Positions 1-8,628 are shown, numbered from the stretch's first letter. The stretch is DNA of 64,000 bases from Actinocatenispora sp963805605 (GCA_963805605.1 CAWDUX010000003.1:248001-312000); one strand, 5' to 3'. Notes: generated from the sequence alone by a model not told the origin. A program made the numbers and translations.

Positions 1-501
1 CAGATCAACCTGGCGATGGCCGGTGCGGCCAAGGCGATCACCGCGGCCGGATTCCAGGTGTTGCACATCATGGGCGCCCGTAACGAGCCCGTGGAGATCC
101 CCGCCGACCTGCCCGCGCCGTACGTCACGCTGCCCTTCCTGTCCGAGATGGAACTCGGGTACGCGGCTGCGGACCTGCTGCTGTCGCGGGGTGGCGCGAT
201 GACGGTCGCCGAGGCGACCGCATTGGGCGTACCGGCGATCTACGTACCGCTGCCCTACGGCAACGGTGAGCAGCGCCGGAACGCCCTGCCGGTGGTGGAG
301 GCGGGCGGCGGCATGCTGGTCGACAACGCCGACCTGACCGCCGACTGGGTGGAAGGCAATGTGGTACCGCTGCTGGGTGACCGGTCACGGGTCGGGCTGA
401 TGAGTACCGCCGCGGCTGGCTACGGTCGCCGCGACGGGGATGAGGCGCTGCGCTCGTACATGCTGGAAGCCTGCGGCTTCTCGAACGGGGTGCGTGGATG
501 A
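1..501 (+). CDS. murG: MurG, C-terminal part (undecaprenyl-PP-MurNAc-pentapeptide GlcNAc transferase)
   Basis: The gene enters from the left edge; 166 codons are visible and the frame is open from base 1. MurG transfers GlcNAc from UDP-GlcNAc to lipid I, giving lipid II on the inner face of the membrane. The visible part is the C-terminal GT-B domain: the SRGGAMTVAEA stretch is the family's nucleotide-sugar-binding loop with its conserved Glu, and NGEQRRNA matches the donor-side motif. It ends in an ATGA overlap with murC, which supports translational coupling in the dcw operon. The N-terminal domain lies outside the window. Confidence 0.95.
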   Translation, partial: QINLAMAGAAKAITAAGFQVLHIMGARNEPVEIPADLPAPYVTLPFLSEMELGYAAADLLLSRGGAMTVAEATALGVPAIYVPLPYGNGEQRRNALPVVEAGGGMLVDNADLTADWVEGNVVPLLGDRSRVGLMSTAAAGYGRRDGDEALRSYMLEACGFSNGVRG

Positions 502-1991
502 GTACCGACAGCGGATCTGCGGGTGCGCCGGCGACGGGCACCGCGCAGGTACCTGACAGCGGCCGGCAGGACGCGGACGGGCCGACCGCCGAACAACTGG
601 GCCGGGTGCATCTGATCGGTATCGGTGGCGTGGGAATGAGCGGGCTGGCCCGCCTGCTGCTCAGCCGCGGTATCCCGACCACCGGCAGCGAACTGCGGGA
701 ATGGCCCACGCTGGCCGGCCTGCGCGCGTTGGGCGGGGTGATCCACGACCGGCACACCGCCGAGAACCTCGACGGGGTGGACACCGTGGTCTACTCGACC
801 GCCATTCCCGAGGACCATGTCGAGATGCTCGAGGCCCGGCGTCGTGGTCTGCGGGTGCTGCACCGGTCCGAGGCGCTGGCCGCGGCGATGGTCGGCCGGC
901 AGGGGATCGCGGTCGCCGGCACCCAGGGCAAGACCACCACCACCTCGATGACCACCCTGGTGCTGCAGCACTGCGGGGTCGATCCGTCCTTCGTGATCGG
1001 CGGGGAGATCTCCGAGGCCGGTTCGAACGCGCACCACGGTAGTGGTGACTACTTCGTCATCGAGGCCGACGAGAGTGACCGTTCGTTCCTGCGCTACCGC
1101 CCGCACGCTGCGATCGTGACCAACATTCGGGCCGACCACCTGAACACCTACGGTGACATGGCGGGTCTGCAGGAGGGCTTCGTCGAGTTCTGCCGAAACA
1201 TCGCACCGGGCGGCTTCCTGGTCGCCTGCGCCGATGACGAGGGCAGTCGCGAACTGGCCGAACGGATGCGCAAGGAAGGTCTGACCGTACACACCTACGG
1301 TGAGGCCGAGGACGCCGATCTGCGGCTGCTGGACCTGAGCTCGGCACGTAGTGGTGTCCGCTACCGGGCCGAGCTGGCCGGTCGCGACCTGGGTGAGGTC
1401 CGGTTGCCCTACCCGGGTCGGCATATGGGACTCAACAGCGCCGCGGCGCTGCTCACCGCGGCCGAGCTGGGTCTGCCGGTGGACAAGGTGGTCGAGGCGC
1501 TGGCCGCCTTCCCCGGTGTTCGCCGCCGCTTCGAGCACAAGGGCACCGCGGACGGCGTACGGGTCTACGACGAGTACGCCTACCATCCGGTGTCGATGAC
1601 CGCCGCGCTGAGCACGCTGCGCGAGGTGACCGGGGACGGACGGCTGGTCGTGGTGTTCCAGCCGCTGCGGCTGTACCGCACCCGGGAGCTGCAGACCGAG
1701 ATCGCCGCAGCGCTGGTGTTGGCCGACGAGGTCATCGTGATGGAGGTGTTCGGGCCGGGGGAGACCCGGGCTCCGGGCGAGGGTGGTCGGGCGTTGCAGG
1801 AGGCTGTCGGCCTGCCGGACGAGCACAAGATCTTCGTGTCGTCCTGGTCGGACGTGCCGGCCGAGGTACTGCGCCGGTCCCGGCCGGGCGATCTGGTGGT
1901 CACCATGGGGGCCCCGCCGGTCTCGATGATGGGTGAGGAACTGTTGAGCGTTCTGCTCGAACGCGCCGGTGGCGGCGTCGGCGAGCGATGA
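498..1991 (+). CDS. murC: UDP-N-acetylmuramate--L-alanine ligase MurC, with altered signature motifs
   Basis: 497 aa. It adds L-Ala to UDP-MurNAc in the cytoplasm. The N-terminal Rossmann motif GIGGVGMSG, the Mur ligase P-loop and the EADESD and RADHLN metal/ligand motifs are present. Several otherwise near-invariant residues differ from common MurC sequences: P-loop GTQGKTTTT (residues 141-149) has Gln for His; the YDDYAHHP block reads YDEYAYHP (357-364); FQPHRY reads FQPLRL (387-392); and the C-terminal GAGD reads GAPP (471-474). Length and order are otherwise normal, and its place between murG and ftsQ fits MurC. It overlaps both neighbours by 4 bases. The substitutions may be a lineage trait. 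Confidence 0.92.
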   Translation: MSTDSGSAGAPATGTAQVPDSGRQDADGPTAEQLGRVHLIGIGGVGMSGLARLLLSRGIPTTGSELREWPTLAGLRALGGVIHDRHTAENLDGVDTVVYSTAIPEDHVEMLEARRRGLRVLHRSEALAAAMVGRQGIAVAGTQGKTTTTSMTTLVLQHCGVDPSFVIGGEISEAGSNAHHGSGDYFVIEADESDRSFLRYRPHAAIVTNIRADHLNTYGDMAGLQEGFVEFCRNIAPGGFLVACADDEGSRELAERMRKEGLTVHTYGEAEDADLRLLDLSSARSGVRYRAELAGRDLGEVRLPYPGRHMGLNSAAALLTAAELGLPVDKVVEALAAFPGVRRRFEHKGTADGVRVYDEYAYHPVSMTAALSTLREVTGDGRLVVVFQPLRLYRTRELQTEIAAALVLADEVIVMEVFGPGETRAPGEGGRALQEAVGLPDEHKIFVSSWSDVPAEVLRRSRPGDLVVTMGAPPVSMMGEELLSVLLERAGGGVGER

Positions 1992-2749
1992 CGCAGCGGG
2001 GCCGTTGGCGGCTGGTCCTGGCCCGGCCGGAGGCGGTGCCGGCCTCCCTGCGCCATGTCATGGCGCGGGCACGCCGGCACCGGTTGCGTTCCTCGGTGCC
2101 GCTACTCGTCAGTGTCCTGGTGGTACTGGCCCTGGTCGTCGCGATGCTGGTGGTGTACCGGACCTCGGTACTGGCGGTGCGTGATGTACGGGTACTCGGC
2201 GCCGGTTCGGTGCCGGCGGAGGACATCCGTCGAGCCGCGGCGGTGCCGGCCGGTGTGCCCCTGGCCAGTGTGGACCTTACGGCCGTGGCGCGTCGCGTGG
2301 ACCGGTTGCCGCAGGTCCGCAGCGCGCGGGTGACGCGGGACTGGCCGCACAGCGTACTGGTCACGGTCACGGCGCGCACCGCGGTCGCCGCGGTGCCGCT
2401 GGGCGCGCGGTACCAACTGGTCGATCGCGGCGGCGTGGTGTTCCGGACGATGTCGTCGCGGCCTGCGGGGCTGCCACTGCTCGTGGTGTCGCGGCCCGGG
2501 CCGGACAGTTCCGCGACCCGGTCCGCCCTGCAGGTATTGGCGAACCTGACCACGCAGCTGCGTACCCGCCTGGTTCGGCTGGAGGCGCCGAGGTCCACCC
2601 GCATCCGACTGGTGCTCCGGGCCGGTCGGACGGTGGTCTGGGGCGACTCTTCGCATAGCGCCCGTAAGGCCGCGGCCGCTACCGCGTTGCTCGGTCGGTC
2701 CGGGCACACGATCGATGTCAGTGCACCGGATCTGGTGACGGTGCGCTGA
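1988..2749 (+). CDS. ftsQ: Cell division protein FtsQ
   Basis: 253 aa, starting inside the murC stop (ATGA). A basic cytoplasmic tail of about 35 residues is followed by one membrane segment (about 36-58). A POTRA-type domain follows, beginning near AVRDVRVLGAGSVPAEDI, and then a periplasmic beta domain. FtsQ links FtsB/FtsL with the septal synthase complex. Divergence in sequence is normal for the family; topology, POTRA pattern and position before ftsZ support the call. No further dcw gene lies between it and ftsZ. Confidence 0.9.
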   Translation: MTQRGRWRLVLARPEAVPASLRHVMARARRHRLRSSVPLLVSVLVVLALVVAMLVVYRTSVLAVRDVRVLGAGSVPAEDIRRAAAVPAGVPLASVDLTAVARRVDRLPQVRSARVTRDWPHSVLVTVTARTAVAAVPLGARYQLVDRGGVVFRTMSSRPAGLPLLVVSRPGPDSSATRSALQVLANLTTQLRTRLVRLEAPRSTRIRLVLRAGRTVVWGDSSHSARKAAAATALLGRSGHTIDVSAPDLVTVR

Positions 2750-3036
2750 GCCCTGTTCGGCTGGCCGGCGTCCACATGACTTCCGTGCGGGTGGCGCTGC
2801 GTGACCTGTGACGGCCATCCGGCCAGGTCGATGTATGGGTGCATGGACCGTGAACGTCCATAGTGGACATGGAGCCCGGCCCTACCGCACCCGGGTCGTT
2901 ACGGACGGATTGTGCCGCCCTGCCTATGCTGAAAGGCAGCACGACAGGGGAAGGTACGCGACACGCCGGTCCGGGTGCTTGGTCCGGTCGACCTCGGGCC
3001 GTACGTTCCGGAGCAAGTACAGGTTGACATAACTAT

Positions 3037-3061
3037 AACCCTCTACTTGAGGGTGAGGGTT
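3037..3061. promoter_or_regulatory. Palindromic element in the ftsQ-ftsZ gap
   Basis: The 407-base gap 2750-3156 has no convincing gene. AACCCTC (3037-3043) is followed by two inverted partners in tandem, GAGGGT (3049-3054) and GAGGGTT (3055-3061). A TTGACA-like hexamer stands at 3024-3029. From memory, a similar palindrome occurs before ftsZ in other actinobacteria, so a conserved operator or promoter element is likely; the binding protein is unknown. Confidence 0.55.
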
Positions 3062-3156
3062 TGAATGCCTGCAGTCCGGGCCAACGGGGTGGTCCGGTCA
3101 TACCGTACGGTCCGACCCGCCGGGGACGAGCAGCACAGCGAGGGGAAGGCAGACCG

Positions 3157-4308
3157 ATGACACCTCCGCACAACTATCTGGCGGTCATCAAGGTCGTCGG
3201 TTGCGGTGGCGGCGGCGTCAACGCCGTCAACCGGATGATCGAGGTCGGACTCAAGGGCGTCGAGTTCATCGCGATCAACACCGATGCGCAGGCACTGCTG
3301 ATGTCCGATGCGGACGTCAAGCTCGACGTGGGTCGGGAACTGACCCGTGGGCTCGGCGCCGGCGCCAATCCCGACGTCGGCCGCAAGGCCGCGGAGGACC
3401 ACCGCGACGAGATCGAGGAGGTTCTCAAGGGAGCCGACATGGTCTTCGTCACCTGTGGTGAGGGTGGCGGTACGGGGACCGGCGCGTCTCCGGTCGTTGC
3501 CAGCATTGCCCGCAAGCTGGGTGCGCTCACCATCGGTGTGGTGACCCGTCCCTTCTCCTTCGAGGGCAAGCGGCGCCAGGTGCAGGCCGAGACCGGCATC
3601 GACGAACTGCGCAATGAGTGCGACACGCTGATCGTGATCCCCAACGACCGGCTGCTCCAGCTCGGCGACCGCACGATGAGCATGATGGACGCCTTCCGCC
3701 AGGCCGACCAGGTGCTGCTCTCCGGCGTACAGGGCATCACCGACCTGATCACCACGCCCGGGCTGATCAACCTCGACTTCGCCGACGTCAAGAGCGTGAT
3801 GTCCAACGCCGGCTCGGCCCTGATGGGTATCGGTAGTGCCCGGGGCGACGATCGGGCGGTAGAGGCCGCGCAGAGCGCGATCTCCAGCCCCCTGCTGGAA
3901 CAGAGCATGGACGGAGCCCGGGGTGTCCTGCTGTCCATTGCCGGCGGCTCGGATCTTGGCCTGTTCGAGATCAACGATGCGGCCCAGCTGGTCACCGATG
4001 CGGCGCATCCGGACGCGAACATCATCTTCGGTGCGGTCATCGACGACGCACTGGGTGATGAGGTGCGCATCACGGTCATCGCTGCGGGCTTCGACGGAGC
4101 TTCACCGTCCTACAAGTCGAAGGCCGAGGTGGGACGCAAGCTGACCTCGGACGGCGGACCGACCACGTCGGCGACCCCTCCGCAGGCGGCGGCCACCGGC
4201 AGCACGTCCACGCCCTCCCGGCCACAGCCGGCACCCGTCGAACGGGCGCCCCGCAAGGTGCTCTTCGACGATGTGGACGTACCGGACTTCCTGAAGAACG
4301 GCGCCTGA
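3157..4308 (+). CDS. ftsZ: Cell division GTPase FtsZ
   Basis: 383 aa. This tubulin homologue polymerises into the Z-ring. GCGGGGVNAVNRM (about 16-28) binds the nucleotide, GGGTGTGAS (about 103-111) is the tubulin signature, and the T7-loop region NLDFADVKSVM is intact. A Ser/Thr/Pro-rich linker leads to the C-terminal peptide DVPDFLKNGA, which docks partners such as SepF. The ATG at 3157 was chosen because AGGGGAAGG lies 7 bases upstream and the protein then starts like other actinobacterial FtsZ. A longer reading from a TTG at 3061 would run through the upstream palindrome and is unlikely. Confidence 0.98.
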   Translation: MTPPHNYLAVIKVVGCGGGGVNAVNRMIEVGLKGVEFIAINTDAQALLMSDADVKLDVGRELTRGLGAGANPDVGRKAAEDHRDEIEEVLKGADMVFVTCGEGGGTGTGASPVVASIARKLGALTIGVVTRPFSFEGKRRQVQAETGIDELRNECDTLIVIPNDRLLQLGDRTMSMMDAFRQADQVLLSGVQGITDLITTPGLINLDFADVKSVMSNAGSALMGIGSARGDDRAVEAAQSAISSPLLEQSMDGARGVLLSIAGGSDLGLFEINDAAQLVTDAAHPDANIIFGAVIDDALGDEVRITVIAAGFDGASPSYKSKAEVGRKLTSDGGPTTSATPPQAAATGSTSTPSRPQPAPVERAPRKVLFDDVDVPDFLKNGA

Positions 4309-4326
4309 GCGTGGGCCCGCTCCGGG

Positions 4327-4343
4327 CGCCCCGGACCGGGGCG
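4327..4343 (+). other. Short GC hairpin between ftsZ and yggS
   Basis: CGCCCCG (4327-4333) and CGGGGCG (4337-4343) can form a 7-bp stem with a 3-base loop. No T-tract follows, and the right arm touches the purine-rich stretch used as the yggS ribosome-binding site. It could attenuate transcription or translation weakly, or be a chance product of high GC. Confidence 0.3.
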
Positions 4344-4360
4344 GGAGTCTCTCGTTCACC

Positions 4361-5074
4361 ATGTCGGTGAGTACGTCGCGCACCGCGGAACTGGCCGCCA
4401 ACCTGGCCGACGTGCGGGCCCGGATCGAGCGTGCCTGCGCCGCCGCTGACCGGCCGGTCTCCGATGTCACCCTGATCGCGGTGACGAAGACCTTTCCGGT
4501 CACCGACGTGCGGGCGCTGGTGGAACTCGGGGTGCCGGAGATCGGCGAGAACCGGGACGCTGAGGCTGCCCCGAAGGCGGCCGAGTTGACTGCTGCCGGT
4601 CTACGGGTGCGATGGCACTTCATCGGCCAGTTGCAGCGCAACAAGTGCCGTTCAGTGGTCCGCTACGCCGACCTGGTGCATTCGGTGGACAGGTTGTCTC
4701 TCGTGCGGGCGCTGGCAACAGCGGTTGACAGCCACCGTCACCGGCCGTTGGACGTACTCGTCCAGCTGAGTCTGGACGAGGACACCGGTCGTGGTGGGGT
4801 GTCACCGGTCGAACTGCCGGAGCTGGTCGCCGCGATCCGGGGCACTCCGCAGCTGCGCCTACGGGGACTGATGGCGGTGGCGCCACGCCAGGCCGATCCG
4901 GCGCGGGCCTTCCGTACGCTCGCTGAGCGCTTCGATTGGTTGCGTGGAACGCTACCCGGCGCGGACATCCTCTCTGCAGGTATGACCGGGGACTTCGAGC
5001 AGGCCATCCGATCCGGTGCGACACACGTGCGTGTCGGCAGCGCCTTGCTCGGTGGACGGGTCAAGCTGGGTTAG
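4361..5074 (+). CDS. YggS/PROSC-family pyridoxal-phosphate homeostasis protein
   Basis: 237 aa, cytoplasmic, with the fold-type III PLP barrel related to alanine racemase's N-terminal domain. The PLP lysine is in LIAVTKTFP (Lys43). GENRD, WHFIGQLQRNK and the C-terminal SAGMTGDFEQAIRSGATHVRVG phosphate-binding block are all present. The family has no catalysis of its own and buffers PLP. It sits between ftsZ and sepF as in most actinobacteria. The YfiH/PgeF-type gene that usually separates ftsZ from yggS is missing; only 52 bases lie between them. Confidence 0.93.
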   Translation: MSVSTSRTAELAANLADVRARIERACAAADRPVSDVTLIAVTKTFPVTDVRALVELGVPEIGENRDAEAAPKAAELTAAGLRVRWHFIGQLQRNKCRSVVRYADLVHSVDRLSLVRALATAVDSHRHRPLDVLVQLSLDEDTGRGGVSPVELPELVAAIRGTPQLRLRGLMAVAPRQADPARAFRTLAERFDWLRGTLPGADILSAGMTGDFEQAIRSGATHVRVGSALLGGRVKLG

Positions 5075-5209
5075 CCTGGGTACAAGACCGAACTACACCG
5101 TTGTCATTCAACTCCACCGATGCGTCCGCCCGTTTGCTCCGCGCCGCATCGCCGGGGACTGCCGTAGCGCACGGTGTGGCGAGGATTGGTGCACGGGAGG
5201 AGGTGCCCT

Positions 5210-5959
5210 ATGAGCGCACTGCGCAAGGCGGGCGTCTGGCTCGGCCTGGTCGAGGACGAGGACGACCGTTACGACTCCGACGAGGAGAGTTACGAGACCT
5301 CGGACCGCTATGAGGGAGCGGCACGGCGCGAGAGCGCTGGTCGCTACGACGGTGCTACCCGGCACGACGGTGCTGCTCGGCACGACTCGAGCAGGTACGA
5401 CAGCCGCCGGGGTCGGCGCGATGTCGACCATGATTCCGACGGCGCCGACTTCGACGACACCGAGGACACCCGGAACGCTACCGAGGACGCGTCGCAGCAG
5501 GGTTGGCCGAGGCTGGCTGACCGGGCCGAGCGCACTGACCGGGCCGAGCGCACCGAGCGGGCCAGCGTGCGGCCACTCAACCGGTCGTCAGTAACCTCCC
5601 TCACACAGGACAACCTGGCTCTTGCGCCACAGGTCCAGCTAAGAGAGCGTGCCGTGGTGTCCGACGACAGCCAGTATGATGGCTACCGCATTACTACCGT
5701 TCACCCCACGACATACAGTGAGGCGCGCACGATCGGAGAACACTTCCGGGACAGCACGCCGGTAATTATGAATCTGTCTGAAATGGATGAATCGGACGCG
5801 ATGCGACTGGTGGACTTTGCCGCCGGACTGATCTTCGGGCTGCGCGGTAGCATCGAACGGGTGACCAACCGCGTGTTCCTGCTCTCACCGGCCAACGTCA
5901 CGGTCACGGCGGAGGACAAGGCCAGGATCGCCGAGGGCGGGTTCTTCAATCAGAGCTGA
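5210..5959 (+). CDS. sepF: Cell division protein SepF
   Basis: 249 aa. SepF anchors FtsZ to the membrane. The N-terminal amphipathic helix is MSALRKAGVWLGLVED. A long, highly charged linker follows (about 20-125) with repeats of RYDGA/RHDGA and DRAERT. The C-terminal SepF domain runs from about ITTVHPTTYSEARTIGEHF to VTAEDKARI. The ATG at 5210 is set by GGGAGGAGG at 5195-5203 and gives the expected membrane-targeting start. The linker is longer than in many homologues. Neighbours yggS and yggT follow the usual order. Confidence 0.95.
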   Translation: MSALRKAGVWLGLVEDEDDRYDSDEESYETSDRYEGAARRESAGRYDGATRHDGAARHDSSRYDSRRGRRDVDHDSDGADFDDTEDTRNATEDASQQGWPRLADRAERTDRAERTERASVRPLNRSSVTSLTQDNLALAPQVQLRERAVVSDDSQYDGYRITTVHPTTYSEARTIGEHFRDSTPVIMNLSEMDESDAMRLVDFAAGLIFGLRGSIERVTNRVFLLSPANVTVTAEDKARIAEGGFFNQS

Positions 5960-5977
5960 ACCGGGGGACCACAACTC

Positions 5978-6274
5978 GTGCCGCTCCTGTTCCAGGTCAT
6001 CTACCTGGTCTTATACTTCTTTCTGCTGATTCTCATGGCCAGGCTGGTGCTGAGCTTCGTGCTGCAGTTTGCACGAAGGTGGCAACCTCGAAGAGGCGCG
6101 GCCGCCGCCATGGAGGTCGTGTGGAGCGTCACTGACCCTCCCTTGAAAGCCCTGAGGAGGGTCATTCCGCCGCTTCGGATTGGTAACGTGAGCCTGGATC
6201 TGGCTTTCGTGATACTGCTGGTTATCGTCTACGTACTGCTGAACGTCGTGCTGCAGCCACTGATCGACGGTTAG
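5978..6274 (+). CDS. YggT-family membrane protein
   Basis: 98 aa with two membrane segments (about 4-26 and 73-94) separated by a basic loop carrying the family pattern DPPLKALRRVIPPLRIG. The GTG start at 5978 follows GGGGGA, 18 bases after the sepF stop. YggT proteins are found next to sepF and divIVA in actinobacteria and are thought to act in envelope or division processes; the exact function is not established. Confidence 0.9.
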   Translation: MPLLFQVIYLVLYFFLLILMARLVLSFVLQFARRWQPRRGAAAAMEVVWSVTDPPLKALRRVIPPLRIGNVSLDLAFVILLVIVYVLLNVVLQPLIDG

Positions 6275-6422
6275 TCTTGCGGGCAACTCGGTGGCAACCC
6301 GCCACCGGTCGACCCGTGGCAGCACCAGGACAGCAGAACCGATGACCGGTAGGTCAGGGGAGTCTGAGCCCGGTCCTAACGACAGCGAGCCACGCGGTCG
6401 CAAGCTGAACCGAGGAGTTTCG

Positions 6423-7277
6423 ATGCCGCTGACCCCGGCCGACGTGCACAACGTCGCGTTCAAGAAGCCCCCTATCGGCAAGCGGGGGTATGACGAGGAT
6501 GAGGTGGACGCCTTCCTCGATGAGGTCGAGCGTGAACTCGTCCGCCTCGTAGAGGACAACAACGAGCTACGCGCTCAGCTTGAGCGGGTACAGCACGGTG
6601 CGCCGGCTGCGCCGGTCGGTGGCGGGGCTCCTGAGCACCTTGTCGCGGAGAACAACGACCTGAAGGACCAGCTCGAGCGTCTGCAGATGGACAAGTCCAG
6701 CGCAGAGCAGGCGGCCCGTGCAGCCCAGCAGGAGCTGGAGCAGCTGCACACGCAGGCCGGCGGCCCGTCGCTGGCTGCGGCCGCCGCCGCGAACGCCGCG
6801 GATGGCGGCGAGCAGCAGGCCCTCCGGGTGCTGATGATGGCGCAGCGCACCGCTGACGATCACGTCTCCGACGCTCGACGTGAGGCGGACAAGCTGCTGT
6901 CGGATGCGCGTGCGAAGGCTGACGAGGTCACGCAGAAGGCCCGGGGCAGCGCCGAGTCGCTGGAGCGTGACGCACGCCAACGTCACCAGGAAGCGATGGG
7001 TGGCCTGGAAGTCAAGCGTGCGGCGCTGCAGAAGCATATCGAAGAGCTGAAGGCGTTCGAGCGCGAATACCGGACCCGGTTGAAGGCCTACCTGGAGAGC
7101 CAGCTCCGTGATCTGGGTGCCCGTGGCCAGGGCATCGAGGAGGAGCTGAACCGCTCTGCCGATGGCGGCCGGGCAGCAAGTGCCAATGGTGGCCTCGCCG
7201 CTGCCGGACTGGGTGGTTCGTACAACCCGGGTCGGAATGGGCTGGGCCTGCCGCAGTCCGATGGAAGCGGCCGGTAG
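6423..7277 (+). CDS. divIVA: DivIVA/Wag31 polar growth protein
   Basis: 284 aa. The N-terminal lipid-binding domain MPLTPADVHNVAFKKPPIG is followed by GYDEDEVDAFLDEVE. Coiled coil dominates about residues 30-70 and 130-235. An Ala/Gly-rich stretch interrupts the coils, and the C-terminal tail is glycine-rich. DivIVA marks cell poles and steers apical growth. The ATG at 6423 has GAGGAG at 6412-6417; an upstream in-frame GTG at 6291 would add a low-complexity leader and is rejected. The 148-base gap after yggT probably holds a separate promoter, as is usual for this highly expressed gene. Confidence 0.95.
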   Translation: MPLTPADVHNVAFKKPPIGKRGYDEDEVDAFLDEVERELVRLVEDNNELRAQLERVQHGAPAAPVGGGAPEHLVAENNDLKDQLERLQMDKSSAEQAARAAQQELEQLHTQAGGPSLAAAAAANAADGGEQQALRVLMMAQRTADDHVSDARREADKLLSDARAKADEVTQKARGSAESLERDARQRHQEAMGGLEVKRAALQKHIEELKAFEREYRTRLKAYLESQLRDLGARGQGIEEELNRSADGGRAASANGGLAAAGLGGSYNPGRNGLGLPQSDGSGR

Positions 7278-7323
7278 GATCCTGTTCCGCCCGGAATGGG
7301 ATACCTGTCGGTAGAGGTGAGTC

Positions 7324-8130
7324 GTGATCATTGCCAGCTTGCTGCTGATCCTTGCTGCGGCAGTGCTGCTGGTGCTGGGGTTGCTGCGGAACATCGACCT
7401 GCTCCTGGTCGGGTCGATCGCGGTGAGCCTGGTTGCTGCTGTGGCGTTGTACGTCGGCGCCCGGCAGTCCAGGACCGCCGATGACGACGACTCGGAGTAC
7501 GAGGGCGGTACCGGCCGGCCCAGGGAACGGGATCGGGGTGAACCGACCCGTTCCGGCCAGTCGGCCATGTCCGGACATGGCGTGGACCGCTCCGGTCCGA
7601 TGAGCCGTCGCGCCGACCTGCTTTCCCGGGCTGAGGGCGAATCGCGGATCGCCGCAGCTCCGGGCTGGCCGCTGGAGCGCCGCCCGGCTCGGTCGGCGGA
7701 CCGGACCTACCTTGATCGGGCGACCTCGGGCCGGACGTCGGAGTGGGCGTCCTCGGAGCGATCCGCCGCGGTCCCGGACGATTCCATGCGGCAATGGACC
7801 GAGCTGTTGCGCGACGGTGCCCAGACGTCGAACACGCGTTCGGATCGCCCGGCGCTGGTCGAGCGGCAGACCGAGCCGTCGGATGATGCGCCCGCAGACG
7901 AGCCACCGGCTCAGCGGACACCCCGATCGGATGCGGAGCTGATCGCCCGGCTGCCTGCCGAGGTGTTCGTGGTGGACGGCAGGCCGCGCTACCACGTCAC
8001 CGGATGCCACCATCTGCGTGGTCGGGACGGTGAGCCGCTGCCGGTGGCTGAGGCCGTCGAACTAGGTTTCACCCCCTGTGCCTGGTGTCAACCGGACACG
8101 GTCCTGCTGGGCGGCACGCCGGGAGTTTGA
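7324..8130 (+). CDS. Conserved membrane protein next to divIVA
   Basis: 268 aa. Two adjacent membrane segments at the N-terminus (about 1-21 and 26-45) are followed by about 160 residues of charged, low-complexity sequence. A small C-terminal domain, from about EVFVVDGRPRYHVTGCHHL to TPCAWCQPDT, has the spacing of a compact metal-binding or disulfide motif (Cys-His-His, then Cys-x2-Cys). I know this architecture only as a conserved actinobacterial protein found after divIVA; no function is assigned. The GTG at 7324 follows GTAGAGGTGA. Confidence 0.75.
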   Translation: MIIASLLLILAAAVLLVLGLLRNIDLLLVGSIAVSLVAAVALYVGARQSRTADDDDSEYEGGTGRPRERDRGEPTRSGQSAMSGHGVDRSGPMSRRADLLSRAEGESRIAAAPGWPLERRPARSADRTYLDRATSGRTSEWASSERSAAVPDDSMRQWTELLRDGAQTSNTRSDRPALVERQTEPSDDAPADEPPAQRTPRSDAELIARLPAEVFVVDGRPRYHVTGCHHLRGRDGEPLPVAEAVELGFTPCAWCQPDTVLLGGTPGV

Positions 8131-8273
8131 GTCAGATTCGGGGACGAAAACTCCGCCCCCGTACGATAACGGACAGTCATCGTCCTCACTCCGAGAAGCG
8201 CTCCGTTGACCGTCAGATATCCACAGATGTTTGTCGGAGGCCCGACTACTCCGTATCCTTAGTGGTTCCAAGC

Positions 8274-8315
8274 GCGTTGCGTCCGCGCCAGATGGCGGAC
8301 GCAACGCCCGTTTTT
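8274..8315 (+). terminator. Strong intrinsic terminator
   Basis: A perfect 13-bp stem (8274-8286 with 8295-8307) and an 8-base loop are followed after CCG by five T. This is the clearest Rho-independent terminator in the window. It lies 143 bases after the preceding stop codon. TTGTCG at 8231-8236 and TATCCT at 8254-8259, 17 bases apart, stand just upstream, so it may end a very short transcript or act as an attenuator for the dksA-lspA-rluD group. Confidence 0.85.
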
Positions 8316-8331
8316 GCATGTAGGAGCCGCG

Positions 8332-8628
8332 ATGGCCGGTTCGTCCAGGCAGTCCACCGGGGCTGGGGCGCACCACGCCGTCCGGTTGTCGTTGGCGGCG
8401 CGGGAGTTGCGCCGGTCTGCCGGCCCTGCCCGCGAAACGATGGTGCGGTACCCGCTCTTGATCACCCCGGCCCGGTTCGACCGGTCCGGTAGTTGTGCTC
8501 CGCAAACAGACCGGTGGTCAGCCGGTCGGTCACCAGTCGCCGCCGGATGCTCCACCCGGAGTCCGGCCAGGCGGCAACCACGACGACCGCCGCGCAGACG
8601 CGGCCAAGGGGGCGACAATGACCACTAA
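8332..8628 (+). CDS. Possible small ORF before the DksA-like gene
   Basis: 98 codons from an ATG with TAGGAG 6 bases upstream, overlapping the start of the dksA-like gene by 11 bases. The first 50 codons have strongly GC-rich third positions; the remainder are Arg/Pro-rich and look non-coding. No domain is recognised. It might be a leader peptide gene or chance. It is the only candidate gene in the 487-base gap 8131-8617. Confidence 0.25.
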   Translation: MAGSSRQSTGAGAHHAVRLSLAARELRRSAGPARETMVRYPLLITPARFDRSGSCAPQTDRWSAGRSPVAAGCSTRSPARRQPRRPPRRRGQGGDNDH

